This document shows, in pieces, positions 1-6,818 of a stretch of DNA of 13,711 bases (position 1 is the stretch's first letter; every line of letters begins with the position of its first letter). Under the pieces are notes generated by a model. That model was not told where the DNA came from and ran no database searches. It saw nothing but the letters and a program-made list of their open reading frames with translations. This DNA comes from Actinomycetota bacterium (lineage in GTDB: Bacteria; Actinomycetota; Thermoleophilia; UBA2241), in the NCBI GenBank assembly GCA_003164655.1, contig PLTW01000220.1:1-13711 (forward strand), written 5' to 3'. A program made the translations under genes and the position numbers.

Positions 1-1706
1 CGCACCGAGAAGGCGAGCTTGTTGAAGGTCGAGCTGATGGGAATGCCGCCGCTGCCCGTGTAGTGGTAGCTGCCGCCGCCGGCGGCGCCGCCGGCCGCGC
101 CGGGATAGTCGAACTCGGGGGTATTGGTGTCGACCAGCGTGTAGCTGGTGCCCAGCAGGCCGTAGTAGATGCGCGGCTGGGTGACGGCGAGGTCGGGGGC
201 GCTGGAGACCGGCGGCACGTTCTGCACAAGAAAGTCGGGCGAGCCGTCCGATGTGACCTGGTTGACCGCCGACACCACGACTCCAAAGCCGTGCGTATAG
301 GTCAGGTGCTGGTTGACCCAGGTCTGCGACTGCGTCGGCAGGCCGGCGATGTTCAGCTCGCGCGGGGCCAGCATCGTCTCGCGGTAGACGCCGTTGACGT
401 CGTATCTGTCGATGCTCACCGTGGTGAACTGGTAGTAGGGGCGCAGCTGCTGCAGCTGGTTGTAACTGCTGAGCAGGGTGCTCTGGTCCCACAGCCGGAT
501 GTTGCGGATGGTGCCGTCGTTGGCGGCGAGTTTGGCGGTGCTCAGGTCGCCGGTGAGCGGATACTGGGTCTGGTTGATCCGGTCGAGGCCGTAGGCGGCG
601 CGCGTCGCTGCGATGTTGTCGGCGATGTACGGTCCCTCTTTGGCCTGCTGGTTCGGGCTGACGATGAGCGACTGCATGACCGCCGGGAACGCGACCCTGA
701 TGACGATCAGGGCAACTACCCACGCGCCCACGCCGTAGAGCGGCCAGCGCCAGCGCCGCCGCCAGAACGCATTGGCGATGAGCAGCGCGCCCAGAGCCCA
801 GCCGATGACCATCATGACGCGCATGCCCGGCAGGCCGGCGTGGATGTCGGTGTAACCGGCGCCGGCGACCACGCCGCCGGTCGAATACAGCAGGTTCCAG
901 GCCTTGAAGATGTAGCCCGAGCCGGCCACCGCGAAGATGATGCCGAGCAGCACGGAGAGGTGGGCGATGGACTGGCTGCGCGGCCTGATGACGAAGTTCA
1001 CGTTGGCTTGGCCGGGGCCACGCGCGAAGGGACCGCCCGGGCCAAACGGACCGCGGGCCGCCGGCGCGGGCTGTTCGGTCGTCGGGGCCGGGCCCTGTTG
1101 GGCAAGGACCAGACCCCCCATGGCGCCGTGGATGATCACCGCGGCGACCAGACCGGCGATGAGCGATCCCATGACCAGACCGTAGACCGCCTGCCAGGCC
1201 GGCAGCGTAAAGACGTAGAAGCCGAGGTCGTGATGGAAGATCGGGTCGGTGGCGCCGAACGCCACGCCGTTCAAGGCGCGCTGAAACAGCAGCCAATCGC
1301 CCGACGCGCCGGCGCCGACCAGGACGGCGATCACCACCGAGACGATGAGACCACCGCGACGGAGCCCCTGCACCGTGCGCTCATTGACGTACTCGACGAC
1401 GTCGATGCCCTCGAAGGCGCGGTGGCGCGGCGACAGACGCCGCGCTATCTCGACGTTGGCGTAGAAGATGACAAAGAAGATGGCGCCGGCCGCCACGCCG
1501 ACGACGAGCCGCGACCAGATCTGCCGCCAGAACACGACCCGCAGGCCGATCTCGCCGAACCAGAGCCAGTCGGTGTAGGCCAGCAGGTAGATGACGAACA
1601 GCACCAGGGCGAGCGCCACGACCGCTACGGAGATGCCGACGAGTCGACCGCGACGGCGGGCGGCCGGCGCCGCCGGCTTCTTGGGCATGTTGTAGACCTT
1701 GGCCAT
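1..1706 (-). CDS. UPF0182 family integral membrane protein (C-terminus cut by window start)
   Basis: The reverse strand reads open from ATG at 1706 to the window edge, giving 568 residues with no stop. Family members are usually about 900 residues, so the C-terminal third is missing. The N-terminus has a basic stretch (RRRGRL, about 18-22) and then about seven hydrophobic segments, near residues 24-43, 66-83, 118-134, 172-198, 249-267, 297-314 and 323-342. A large extracytoplasmic-type domain follows. Family hallmarks are visible: TDPIFHHDLGFYVF (153-166), YIADNIAATRAAYGLD (360-375), TIRNIRLWD (399-407), LRPYYQF (421-427) and TWVNQHLTYTHGFGVV (462-477). Residues 203-235 form a Pro/Gly-rich insert. 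The function of UPF0182 is not established. A second ATG at codon 7 has an AAGG about 9 bases upstream and could be the true start; the ATG at 1706 fits a leaderless transcript. The neighbouring STAS gene is divergent. Confidence 0.93.
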   Translation of the reverse strand, partial: MAKVYNMPKKPAAPAARRRGRLVGISVAVVALALVLFVIYLLAYTDWLWFGEIGLRVVFWRQIWSRLVVGVAAGAIFFVIFYANVEIARRLSPRHRAFEGIDVVEYVNERTVQGLRRGGLIVSVVIAVLVGAGASGDWLLFQRALNGVAFGATDPIFHHDLGFYVFTLPAWQAVYGLVMGSLIAGLVAAVIIHGAMGGLVLAQQGPAPTTEQPAPAARGPFGPGGPFARGPGQANVNFVIRPRSQSIAHLSVLLGIIFAVAGSGYIFKAWNLLYSTGGVVAGAGYTDIHAGLPGMRVMMVIGWALGALLIANAFWRRRWRWPLYGVGAWVVALIVIRVAFPAVMQSLIVSPNQQAKEGPYIADNIAATRAAYGLDRINQTQYPLTGDLSTAKLAANDGTIRNIRLWDQSTLLSSYNQLQQLRPYYQFTTVSIDRYDVNGVYRETMLAPRELNIAGLPTQSQTWVNQHLTYTHGFGVVVSAVNQVTSDGSPDFLVQNVPPVSSAPDLAVTQPRIYYGLLGTSYTLVDTNTPEFDYPGAAGGAAGGGSYHYTGSGGIPISSTFNKLAFSV

Positions 1707-1712
1707 GAGACC

Positions 1713-1718
1713 ATTATG
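1713..1718 (-). promoter_or_regulatory. Candidate -10 element for UPF0182, leaderless arrangement
   Basis: Read on the minus strand, CATAAT lies exactly six bases before the ATG at 1706. Initiation about seven bases downstream of a -10 hexamer would fall on the A of that ATG, giving a leaderless mRNA. No Shine-Dalgarno sequence precedes this ATG, which agrees. No clear -35 box is seen; CGTCAA lies about 16 bases upstream. The site is in the 182-base divergent region 1707-1888, where I see no gene. Confidence 0.4.
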
Positions 1719-1888
1719 TCAGATACGGCCGCCCTTGACGCCGTCGGCGTCGGGGCTCGCCGTGTGCGACCCGCTCGCCAGCGCCCGCCGCCGGCAGCAG
1801 CGTTCGGCGGCGCGGCGTGCGCGCCGGCGCGCGCGGCACCCGGCCGAACGGTTAGCCGGCCCCCACGCGCGGGAAAAAAAGCGTTCGT

Positions 1889-2260
1889 ATGACGCTACAT
1901 CATCCCCAGAGCGACTTGCGCCTGAGCGCCACGATCGACGGCGAGTCGGCGCGCATCACCGCCGAGGGTAATCTCGACGTCTACACCGCTCCCCTTCTGC
2001 GCGCCGAACTGACCCGCGCCGCCGACGCCGGCGCCCGTCGCATCACTCTTGCCCTGCGCTCCGTCAGCCTGATCGACAGTTCGGGGCTGAGCGCCCTGGT
2101 GTTCGGCTACAAGCTCACGGCACGACGCGCCGGCGCATTCACGCTGTGCGGCGACGACAGGCTCGTCGCGCGGCTCCTGGCCCGCACGGGGCTCGATCGG
2201 GTCATTCCGCTGCACCACGAGGCCGACGATGGGGGCAAGGCCAGCGCGGCGGGCCCCTGA
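1889..2260 (+). CDS. STAS-domain anti-sigma factor antagonist (RsbV/SpoIIAA-like)
   Basis: A 123-residue single-domain protein and the only plus-strand gene. It has the STAS pattern: a short beta-rich N-terminus with EGNLDVYTAP (about 26-35), then a hydrophobic strand leading into LIDSSGLSALV (61-71). This is the conserved loop whose serine (S64 or S65) is phosphorylated in anti-anti-sigma factors. Family role: the unphosphorylated protein binds an RsbW-type kinase/anti-sigma factor and frees a sigma factor; phosphorylation turns it off. No kinase or phosphatase partner is next to it, so the partner must be elsewhere. The start is ATG at 1889. No good Shine-Dalgarno is visible, only a GGGA followed by a run of seven A at 1874-1880. 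The C-terminal 15 residues (after about 108) are low-complexity. The stop codon lies inside a hairpin shared with the convergent GGDEF gene. Confidence 0.88.
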   Translation: MTLHHPQSDLRLSATIDGESARITAEGNLDVYTAPLLRAELTRAADAGARRITLALRSVSLIDSSGLSALVFGYKLTARRAGAFTLCGDDRLVARLLARTGLDRVIPLHHEADDGGKASAAGP

Positions 2261-2272
2261 ACCGCAGGGGCC
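2252..2272. terminator. Hairpin between convergent genes, possible bidirectional terminator
   Basis: The perfect 8-bp arms GGCCCCTG (2252-2259) and CAGGGGCC (2265-2272) are separated by AACCG. The hairpin lies between the convergent STAS and GGDEF genes and includes most of the STAS stop codon. There is no U-tract on either side, so termination is inferred from position only. Confidence 0.45.
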
Positions 2273-2286
2273 GGGCGGTCCGGTCG

Positions 2287-4419
2287 TCAGCCGCGCTCGG
2301 CGGCGACGCCGTCGAGCGGGTTCCAGCGGCTCGCTTCTTCGCCCAAAAAGGCCAGAAAGCGGTTGACCATTCGCGGGTCGAACTGATGGCCCGCCTCGGC
2401 GCGCAGCGAAGCCCCGCCGTCGGTGCCATCGTGAGAGTAGGCGCGCAGAACGGCGAAGGCGCGCGCCACCCGCGGGATCGACTCGCCCCGCAGGCCTTCG
2501 GGATACCCGGAACCATCCCAGCGCTCGGTGCCATAAAGCAGCGCCGCGAAGAGGTGGTCGATCGCCGGCGCGGCGCCGCCGACGCCGGGGGCGGGGGCCG
2601 CGACCGCCAGGCTGGGGCTGCTCAGAGAGGACGCGAGCACGTGCAGGGCGCCGGCGAGAGCGACGGCCTCGCCCTGCGACAAGCCGGCCCGCAGCGCGAA
2701 GCGCTGGCCCAAAGCGGCCAGCGGCGTCTGTCCGGCGAGCCCGGCGGAGGGTTCCTCGTCGTCACCGAACGTGTAGACGCAGTTGCGCCCGCGCGCCTTG
2801 GCGGCCAGCAGGGCCGCGTCGGCCGCGCCGATGATGCCGCCGGTGTCGCCGGCGTGGCGCGGAAACGAGGCGATGCCCACCGAGACGGTCACCGACAGGC
2901 CCGACTCGATCGCCGACAGGTCGGCGACCTGACCGCGGACGCGTTCGGCTACCCGGCGCGCCTCGTCGATGTCGGTATGCGGCAGGATCATGGCAAACTC
3001 CTCGCCGCCGTAGCGGGCCGCGAAGTCGGATTCGCGCGAGCAGCGCCGCAGCACGTCGGCCACATCGCGCAGCACCTCGTCGCCGCGCTGGTGGCCGACG
3101 GTGTCGTTGACCGACTTGAAGCGGTCGAGGTCGAGCATCAGCAAGCAGAAATCGGTGTCATAGCGTTCGGCGCGTGCCACTTCGAGGGCCAGCGCCTCCT
3201 GGAACCGGCGGTGGTTGAACAGCCCGGTCAGTCCGTCGGTCGAGGCCTGGACTTCCATCTCCTTATAGGAGCGCGCGTTGCGAATGGCGATGGCGGCGAG
3301 GTTGGCGAAAAGCTCGACGATCTCGAGCTCGCGCTCCTCGAACGTGCGGCCCGCCAGCCGATCGACGGCCAGCAGGCCGATGACCGCGCCCATGAAGCGC
3401 AGCGGCACGAGCACCGACGCCTGAGGTTCGCGGTCGGTACCGGGCACAAGGACACCGCGAGGATCGTGGGTCATGTCGTTGACGAGCTGGGGCTGGTCGT
3501 GACGCACCACCCAACCGCCCACGCCCTGGTCGAGCGGCTGGCGGAACTTGAGCATCTCGTTGGCCCATTTGTCTTGCGCGAAGATGGTGACGAGCTCGTA
3601 GGCGCTCTCGTCGACCAGGGCGATGTCGATGGTGTCGTAGTCGACGAGCATCTTGAGCGCGTCGGCGATCTGCACGAAGACGGCGGTGGGGTCGAGCGTC
3701 GACAGCAGCGAGCCCGACACGTCGAGCAGCTCGTGGCGCACCTTGAGCTGCTGCTCGAGCAGGCCGGTCGTGCGCTCGAGCTCTTCGAACTGGCGAGCGC
3801 TCTCGACGGCGGCGGCGGCAAAGGTGGCGAACACCTCGAGCTCCTTGGCCAGGTCGAGCGTGGGCAGCGCGCGGACGGCCGGGTCGGCCAGGTCGAGTAC
3901 GCCGATCATGCGATCGGCCCGGTCACGCAGGGGCACCAGGAGTCTGTCACCACGCTGCCACTCGCCGGACTGGCGCCCGACGGGGTCGTCGGGCCCGTCG
4001 GCAATGGGTTCGGGGACCAGGAAGAGCGCCCGTTCCTCGGGGGTGTAGCGATGCTCGTGATGATCGACGAAGAACGCGCAGCCAATCTGGTAGCGCTCGG
4101 GCATAAGGGCGCCAAAGGCCGCCGCCGGCACCGGTGTGTCGAGGATCGCCTGGTCGCGCACTTCGTCGCGACCCGCCACGGCGTGGGCGTGGAACAGGTC
4201 GTCGCCGGGTGCGGCCAGGTAGACGGCCACCTCGTTGAAGCCGAAGGTGCGCGCGGCGCCAGTGGCGATCGAGCGCACGACGCCCAAGAGGTCGGGGCTC
4301 GACCGCAAGAGGTTTCCGAGCTGAACGAGATTTGCCAGAAGCCTGTCGGTGCCCGGATCGTTGGCCCGTTCTTTAGAGAAGATGCCCAGCGGTTGACCCC
4401 CCAATGCCGCGCGGCCCAC
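2287..4419 (-). CDS. GAF-GAF-GGDEF diguanylate cyclase with degenerate HD-GYP tail
   Basis: A 710-residue soluble protein with no membrane segments. Two GAF-type sensor domains lie at about 28-210 and 235-385, followed by a GGDEF domain at about 390-555. The active-site signature is GGEEF (471-475), and a complete RxxD inhibitory site (RESD, 462-465) sits five residues before it, as in c-di-GMP product-inhibited cyclases. STDGLTGLFNHRRF (393-406) and LDLDRFKSVNDTVGH (429-443) are typical of active enzymes. The predicted role is synthesis of c-di-GMP from two GTP in response to ligands on the GAF domains. The C-terminal part (about 565-710) carries ERWDGSGYPEGLRG (632-645) and GHQFDPRMVNRFLAF (677-691), the second half of an HD-GYP domain. 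The metal-binding HD motif is gone, and the usual HHE before RWDG reads GTE, so phosphodiesterase activity is unlikely. The start is GTG at 4419; an in-frame TAG lies eight codons upstream with no other start between. No clear ribosome site. Confidence 0.93.
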   Translation of the reverse strand: MGRAALGGQPLGIFSKERANDPGTDRLLANLVQLGNLLRSSPDLLGVVRSIATGAARTFGFNEVAVYLAAPGDDLFHAHAVAGRDEVRDQAILDTPVPAAAFGALMPERYQIGCAFFVDHHEHRYTPEERALFLVPEPIADGPDDPVGRQSGEWQRGDRLLVPLRDRADRMIGVLDLADPAVRALPTLDLAKELEVFATFAAAAVESARQFEELERTTGLLEQQLKVRHELLDVSGSLLSTLDPTAVFVQIADALKMLVDYDTIDIALVDESAYELVTIFAQDKWANEMLKFRQPLDQGVGGWVVRHDQPQLVNDMTHDPRGVLVPGTDREPQASVLVPLRFMGAVIGLLAVDRLAGRTFEERELEIVELFANLAAIAIRNARSYKEMEVQASTDGLTGLFNHRRFQEALALEVARAERYDTDFCLLMLDLDRFKSVNDTVGHQRGDEVLRDVADVLRRCSRESDFAARYGGEEFAMILPHTDIDEARRVAERVRGQVADLSAIESGLSVTVSVGIASFPRHAGDTGGIIGAADAALLAAKARGRNCVYTFGDDEEPSAGLAGQTPLAALGQRFALRAGLSQGEAVALAGALHVLASSLSSPSLAVAAPAPGVGGAAPAIDHLFAALLYGTERWDGSGYPEGLRGESIPRVARAFAVLRAYSHDGTDGGASLRAEAGHQFDPRMVNRFLAFLGEEASRWNPLDGVAAERG

Positions 4420-4483
4420 CGTCGCGCAGGATTGCCAAGTCTACGCGTCTATGCTACGCCCAGTTCGGAGCGAAAGGGGGGCT

Positions 4484-4495
4484 CGGGCGCGCCCG
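4484..4495. other. GC palindrome upstream of the GGDEF gene
   Basis: CGGGCGCGCCCG is a perfect 12-base palindrome followed, in the minus direction, by CCCCCCTTT. It lies between the kce terminal hairpin and the GGDEF start. It could act as a weak terminator or a binding site, but in DNA this GC-rich chance is a real alternative. Just downstream on the minus strand, TAGCAT at 4452-4457 would fit a TANNNT -10 for the GGDEF gene, with no -35 visible. Confidence 0.25.
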
Positions 4496-4528
4496 CCCGG
4501 CGTTTTTCGTTGTCTGGTCTGTCGACAG

Positions 4529-4565
4529 GCCGGGGCGCGGCGGCCTGCGGCCGCCGCGCCCCGGC
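4529..4565 (-). terminator. 17-bp GC hairpin directly after kce stop
   Basis: Arms 4529-4545 and 4549-4565 are perfectly complementary over 17 bp around a TGC loop. The element starts two bases after the kce stop codon and closes the catabolic gene cluster. No U-tract follows on the minus strand, so it would be an I-shaped terminator or an mRNA 3'-end protecting stem. Its central 21 bases, containing GGCGGCCTGCGGCCGCC, are identical to the hairpin at 11415-11447. Confidence 0.6.
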
Positions 4566-4567
4566 GC

Positions 4568-5395
4568 TCACGCGTCGTAGGGCGTCAGCCTCAGGATCCG
4601 TCGCGCCTCGTCGGGCGTGGCGCAGGCGCGGTCCCACTCGCCGGCCAGCCGGGCCACCCGGCCGACGAGCTCGGCGTTGTCCTGAGCCAGCACGCCCTTG
4701 TGCAGGAAGATGTTGTCCTCAAAGCCGAGACGGACGTTGCCGCCCAGGGCGAGCGCCGTCATCGTCACCGGCATGTGCCAGCGACCGATGCCGGTGCAGG
4801 TCCAGGTGGAGCCGTCGGGGATGCGGTCCACGAGAAACGCCAGATTGCGCGGCTCGCCGCTCATCGAGCCCGGCACGCCAAGCACGAAGTCCCAGTGCAG
4901 CAGCGGTCCCGCCGGCCCGAAGCGCTTCACCAGCTTGAGGGCGTTGTCGATCTGGCCGGCCTCGAAGATCTCGAACTCGGGGCGCACGCCTTTAGCCTGC
5001 ATGCGCCGGTAGAACTCGCTCATCAGAGCGGTGTCGTTGAAGAACACGTCATCGCCGAAGTTGGCCGTGCCGGTGGTCAGCGAGGCCATCTCGGGATCGA
5101 GCTCGAGCGGCTGCAGCCGCTCGTCGGCGGTCATGCCCATGGCGCCGCCGGTCGAGGTCTGGACGATTATGTCGGTGCGCTTGCGGATCTCCTCGATGGC
5201 GGCCGCGAAGACCTCTTTGGCCTGCGTAGGGTGGCCGGCCGCGTCGCGCACGTGCAGGTGGTACATGGCGGCGCCGGCTTCACGGCAGCGGGCCGCGTCG
5301 GCGCCGATCTCGACGGCGGCGACCGGCAACCCGGGCTGCGCCTCCTTGGTCGTCTCGGCGCCGACACCGGCGACGGTGATGATGAGCTTCTCCAT
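4568..5395 (-). CDS. kce: 3-keto-5-aminohexanoate cleavage enzyme-type BKACE (DUF849)
   Basis: A 275-residue TIM-barrel enzyme of the beta-keto acid cleavage family. The reaction is a beta-keto acid plus acetyl-CoA giving acetoacetate and a shortened acyl-CoA; Kce itself converts 3-keto-5-aminohexanoate to 3-aminobutyryl-CoA in lysine fermentation. The zinc ligands are His46 and His48 in HLHVR and a Glu in GFEDN (224-228). Also typical are GAETT (Glu14, which as I recall contacts the substrate amino group in characterised Kce), TSTGGA, GTANFGDD, FVLGVPGSMSG and GIGRWH. Length and sequence match Kce closely. The start is ATG at 5395, because AGGGAG lies five bases upstream and this start reproduces the E14/H46/H48 numbering; a GTG one codon earlier is too close to that site. 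It lies 54 bases after the aminotransferase gene with no terminator between, so the two are probably cotranscribed. Substrate could be 3-keto-5- or 3-keto-6-aminohexanoate or a methylated form. Confidence 0.93.
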   Translation of the reverse strand: MEKLIITVAGVGAETTKEAQPGLPVAAVEIGADAARCREAGAAMYHLHVRDAAGHPTQAKEVFAAAIEEIRKRTDIIVQTSTGGAMGMTADERLQPLELDPEMASLTTGTANFGDDVFFNDTALMSEFYRRMQAKGVRPEFEIFEAGQIDNALKLVKRFGPAGPLLHWDFVLGVPGSMSGEPRNLAFLVDRIPDGSTWTCTGIGRWHMPVTMTALALGGNVRLGFEDNIFLHKGVLAQDNAELVGRVARLAGEWDRACATPDEARRILRLTPYDA

Positions 5396-5449
5396 CACGA
5401 CTCCCTGTAAGTTGTTGATGTCGGAGTGGGGCGGCGTCGGCTCACGTTG

Positions 5450-6721
5450 CTACCTCAGCCAGGGATGCGACTCGGCCACGAAGGCCAGCGACTCCTCGAC
5501 GACCTCGAGGGCGCGCGCAAGGTCGGCCTCGGTGTGCCGGTAGCAGATGTACCAGTGGTGATAGGGCTGGACGAACAGCCCGCGGCGGATGCACTGCGTG
5601 TAGAACTCGGTGCGACGCTCCTTGTAGTGGTCGTCGACGTGGTCGAAGGTGAGGAACGGCATCGGTGGGATGCCGCTCTTTGTGACCGGCACGCCCGAGG
5701 CGTCGACGATCGCCCCGAGGCGCGCGAGGAAGCGCGTGCCGCGCTCCCAGATGGCGTCCTGCACCTTCTCGCGCTCGAGGATCTCGAGACACTTCATGCT
5801 GGCCGCCATCTCGAGGCTGTTGGGAAAGTAGGTCGAGCTCAGGAAAGCGTCCTTGACGTAGACGTTCATGACCTCGCGCCTGCCGACCAGAGCGGCGATG
5901 GAGTAACCGTTGGCCATCGCCTTGCCGACGGTTGTCAGGTCGGGCACCACGCCGTAGCGCTCGCTGGCGCCGCCCATGGACACGCGAAAGCCGGTGCGGA
6001 TCTCGTCGAAGGTGAGCACGGCGCCGTTGGCGTGCACGAGCTCCTTGACGGCCTCGAGATAGCCGGGCGGGGGAGCGATGACCGGCTTGGCCATGGGGTG
6101 ACCGACCGGCGTGATGATCACGCCGGCGATTTTGCCGGGATTCTCGGCGAAGACGCGTTCCAGGTCGGAAATGTTGCCGTACTCGAACTCCTTGGTGAGC
6201 TCCCACACGGCCTGCGGCACGCCGCCGTGGTGCTCGACGCACCAGTCGCCCCAGCCGTGGTAGCCACAGCGCGCGATCACGTCGCGGCCGGTGTAGGCGC
6301 GCATGGCGCGGACGGCCGCGCCGGTCGCGTCGGAGCCGGTCTTGACCAGGATCGTCTGCTCGCCGCACGGCATGATGTCGGCGAGGCGCTCTTCGAGCTC
6401 GTTCTGCAGCGGCTGAACGAGGCTGAAGCAGAAGCCCTTGTCCATCTGCGCCTTGGCCGCATCGTTGATCTCGGGCTCGACGTAGCCGAGGATGATCGGC
6501 CCGTAGGCGCAGAGCATGTCAATGTACTCGTTGCCGTCGACGTCGAAGATGTGGCCGCCCTGGCCGTGAGTGATGAACACCGGGTACTCGCCGACCACGA
6601 AGTTGTAGGGCCTGCGGATGCCGCCCACACCGCCCGGGGTGAGCCGCTGGGCGTCGGCGAGCATCGCCATGGACCTCGTGAGGTCGAGCTTGGCCGCGCT
6701 CTGCACTGGTCTGGTCGCCAT
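5450..6721 (-). CDS. Class III PLP aminotransferase, glutamate-1-semialdehyde aminomutase-like
   Basis: A 423-residue fold-type I PLP enzyme of normal family length. Visible features are GSDAT (129-133, phosphate-binding turn), YHGWGDW (154-160, ring-stacking Tyr154), FDEIRTGFR (238-246, Asp239 to the pyridine nitrogen) and TTVGKAMANGY (263-273, with Lys267 the Schiff-base lysine). The family includes glutamate-1-semialdehyde aminomutase, omega-aminotransferases and beta-amino-acid aminotransferases. No haem-biosynthesis gene is near, so a role in the lysine-type pathway is more likely than haem synthesis. The segment usually reading VEP reads ITP here (203-205), replacing a conserved Glu by Thr, so substrate specificity is probably non-standard. 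The start is ATG at 6721 with AAGGAG at 6728-6733, six bases upstream. The gene begins 97 bases after the last EamA gene and has its own candidate promoter. I infer deamination of a beta-amino acid such as beta-lysine; this is unproven. Confidence 0.9.
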   Translation of the reverse strand: MATRPVQSAAKLDLTRSMAMLADAQRLTPGGVGGIRRPYNFVVGEYPVFITHGQGGHIFDVDGNEYIDMLCAYGPIILGYVEPEINDAAKAQMDKGFCFSLVQPLQNELEERLADIMPCGEQTILVKTGSDATGAAVRAMRAYTGRDVIARCGYHGWGDWCVEHHGGVPQAVWELTKEFEYGNISDLERVFAENPGKIAGVIITPVGHPMAKPVIAPPPGYLEAVKELVHANGAVLTFDEIRTGFRVSMGGASERYGVVPDLTTVGKAMANGYSIAALVGRREVMNVYVKDAFLSSTYFPNSLEMAASMKCLEILEREKVQDAIWERGTRFLARLGAIVDASGVPVTKSGIPPMPFLTFDHVDDHYKERRTEFYTQCIRRGLFVQPYHHWYICYRHTEADLARALEVVEESLAFVAESHPWLR

Positions 6722-6753
6722 ACCTGACTCCTTTTCCTCTCAAGAATGCTTTG

Positions 6754-6759
6754 ATTGTA
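6754..6759 (-). promoter_or_regulatory. Candidate -10 box for aminotransferase-kce
   Basis: TACAAT on the minus strand lies in an unusually AT-rich patch (about 6726-6770) in an otherwise GC-rich region. Initiation seven bases downstream would give a 5' leader of about 26 bases, enough to hold the AAGGAG ribosome site at 6728-6733. No convincing -35 hexamer is seen, so a separate promoter is only suggested. Confidence 0.4.
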
Positions 6760-6776
6760 TGCCTTATGAAGCGTTC

Positions 6777-6813
6777 GCCCGGCGCGGGCAGGCTGCCCGG
6801 CGCTCGAGCGCCG
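6777..6813. terminator. Nested GC inverted repeats after the third EamA gene
   Basis: A perfect 16-base palindrome, CGGCGCTCGAGCGCCG (6798-6813), is followed by two overlapping small stems: GGGCA/TGCCC (6786-6798) and GCCCG/CGGGC (6777-6789). They begin five bases after the stop codon at 6819-6821. No U-tract is present. By position they could end or attenuate transcription from the transporter block before the aminotransferase promoter. Confidence 0.35.
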
Positions 6814-6818
6814 AGGAC

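Noticed and set aside
61..110. GCC/GGC-rich stretch as a possible repeat element
   Set aside because: It encodes the Gly/Ala-rich GAAGGAAGGG segment of the UPF0182 protein and is explained by coding.
63..1892. Long plus-strand open frame of 609 codons
   Set aside because: It is antisense to the UPF0182 gene, whose translation matches family motifs along its whole length. The plus-strand product is low-complexity and rich in Arg, Asp, Gly and His, as expected for a shadow frame in GC-rich DNA.
2146..4938. Plus-strand open frame of 930 codons
   Set aside because: It runs antisense to the GGDEF gene and part of kce, and overlaps the STAS gene in another frame. It has no recognisable domain and shadow-type composition.
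5450..6721. Annotation as hemL, glutamate-1-semialdehyde aminomutase
   Set aside because: The fold and many motifs match, but the VEP motif is changed, no haem genes are nearby, and the kce/kamA context points to amino acid catabolism.
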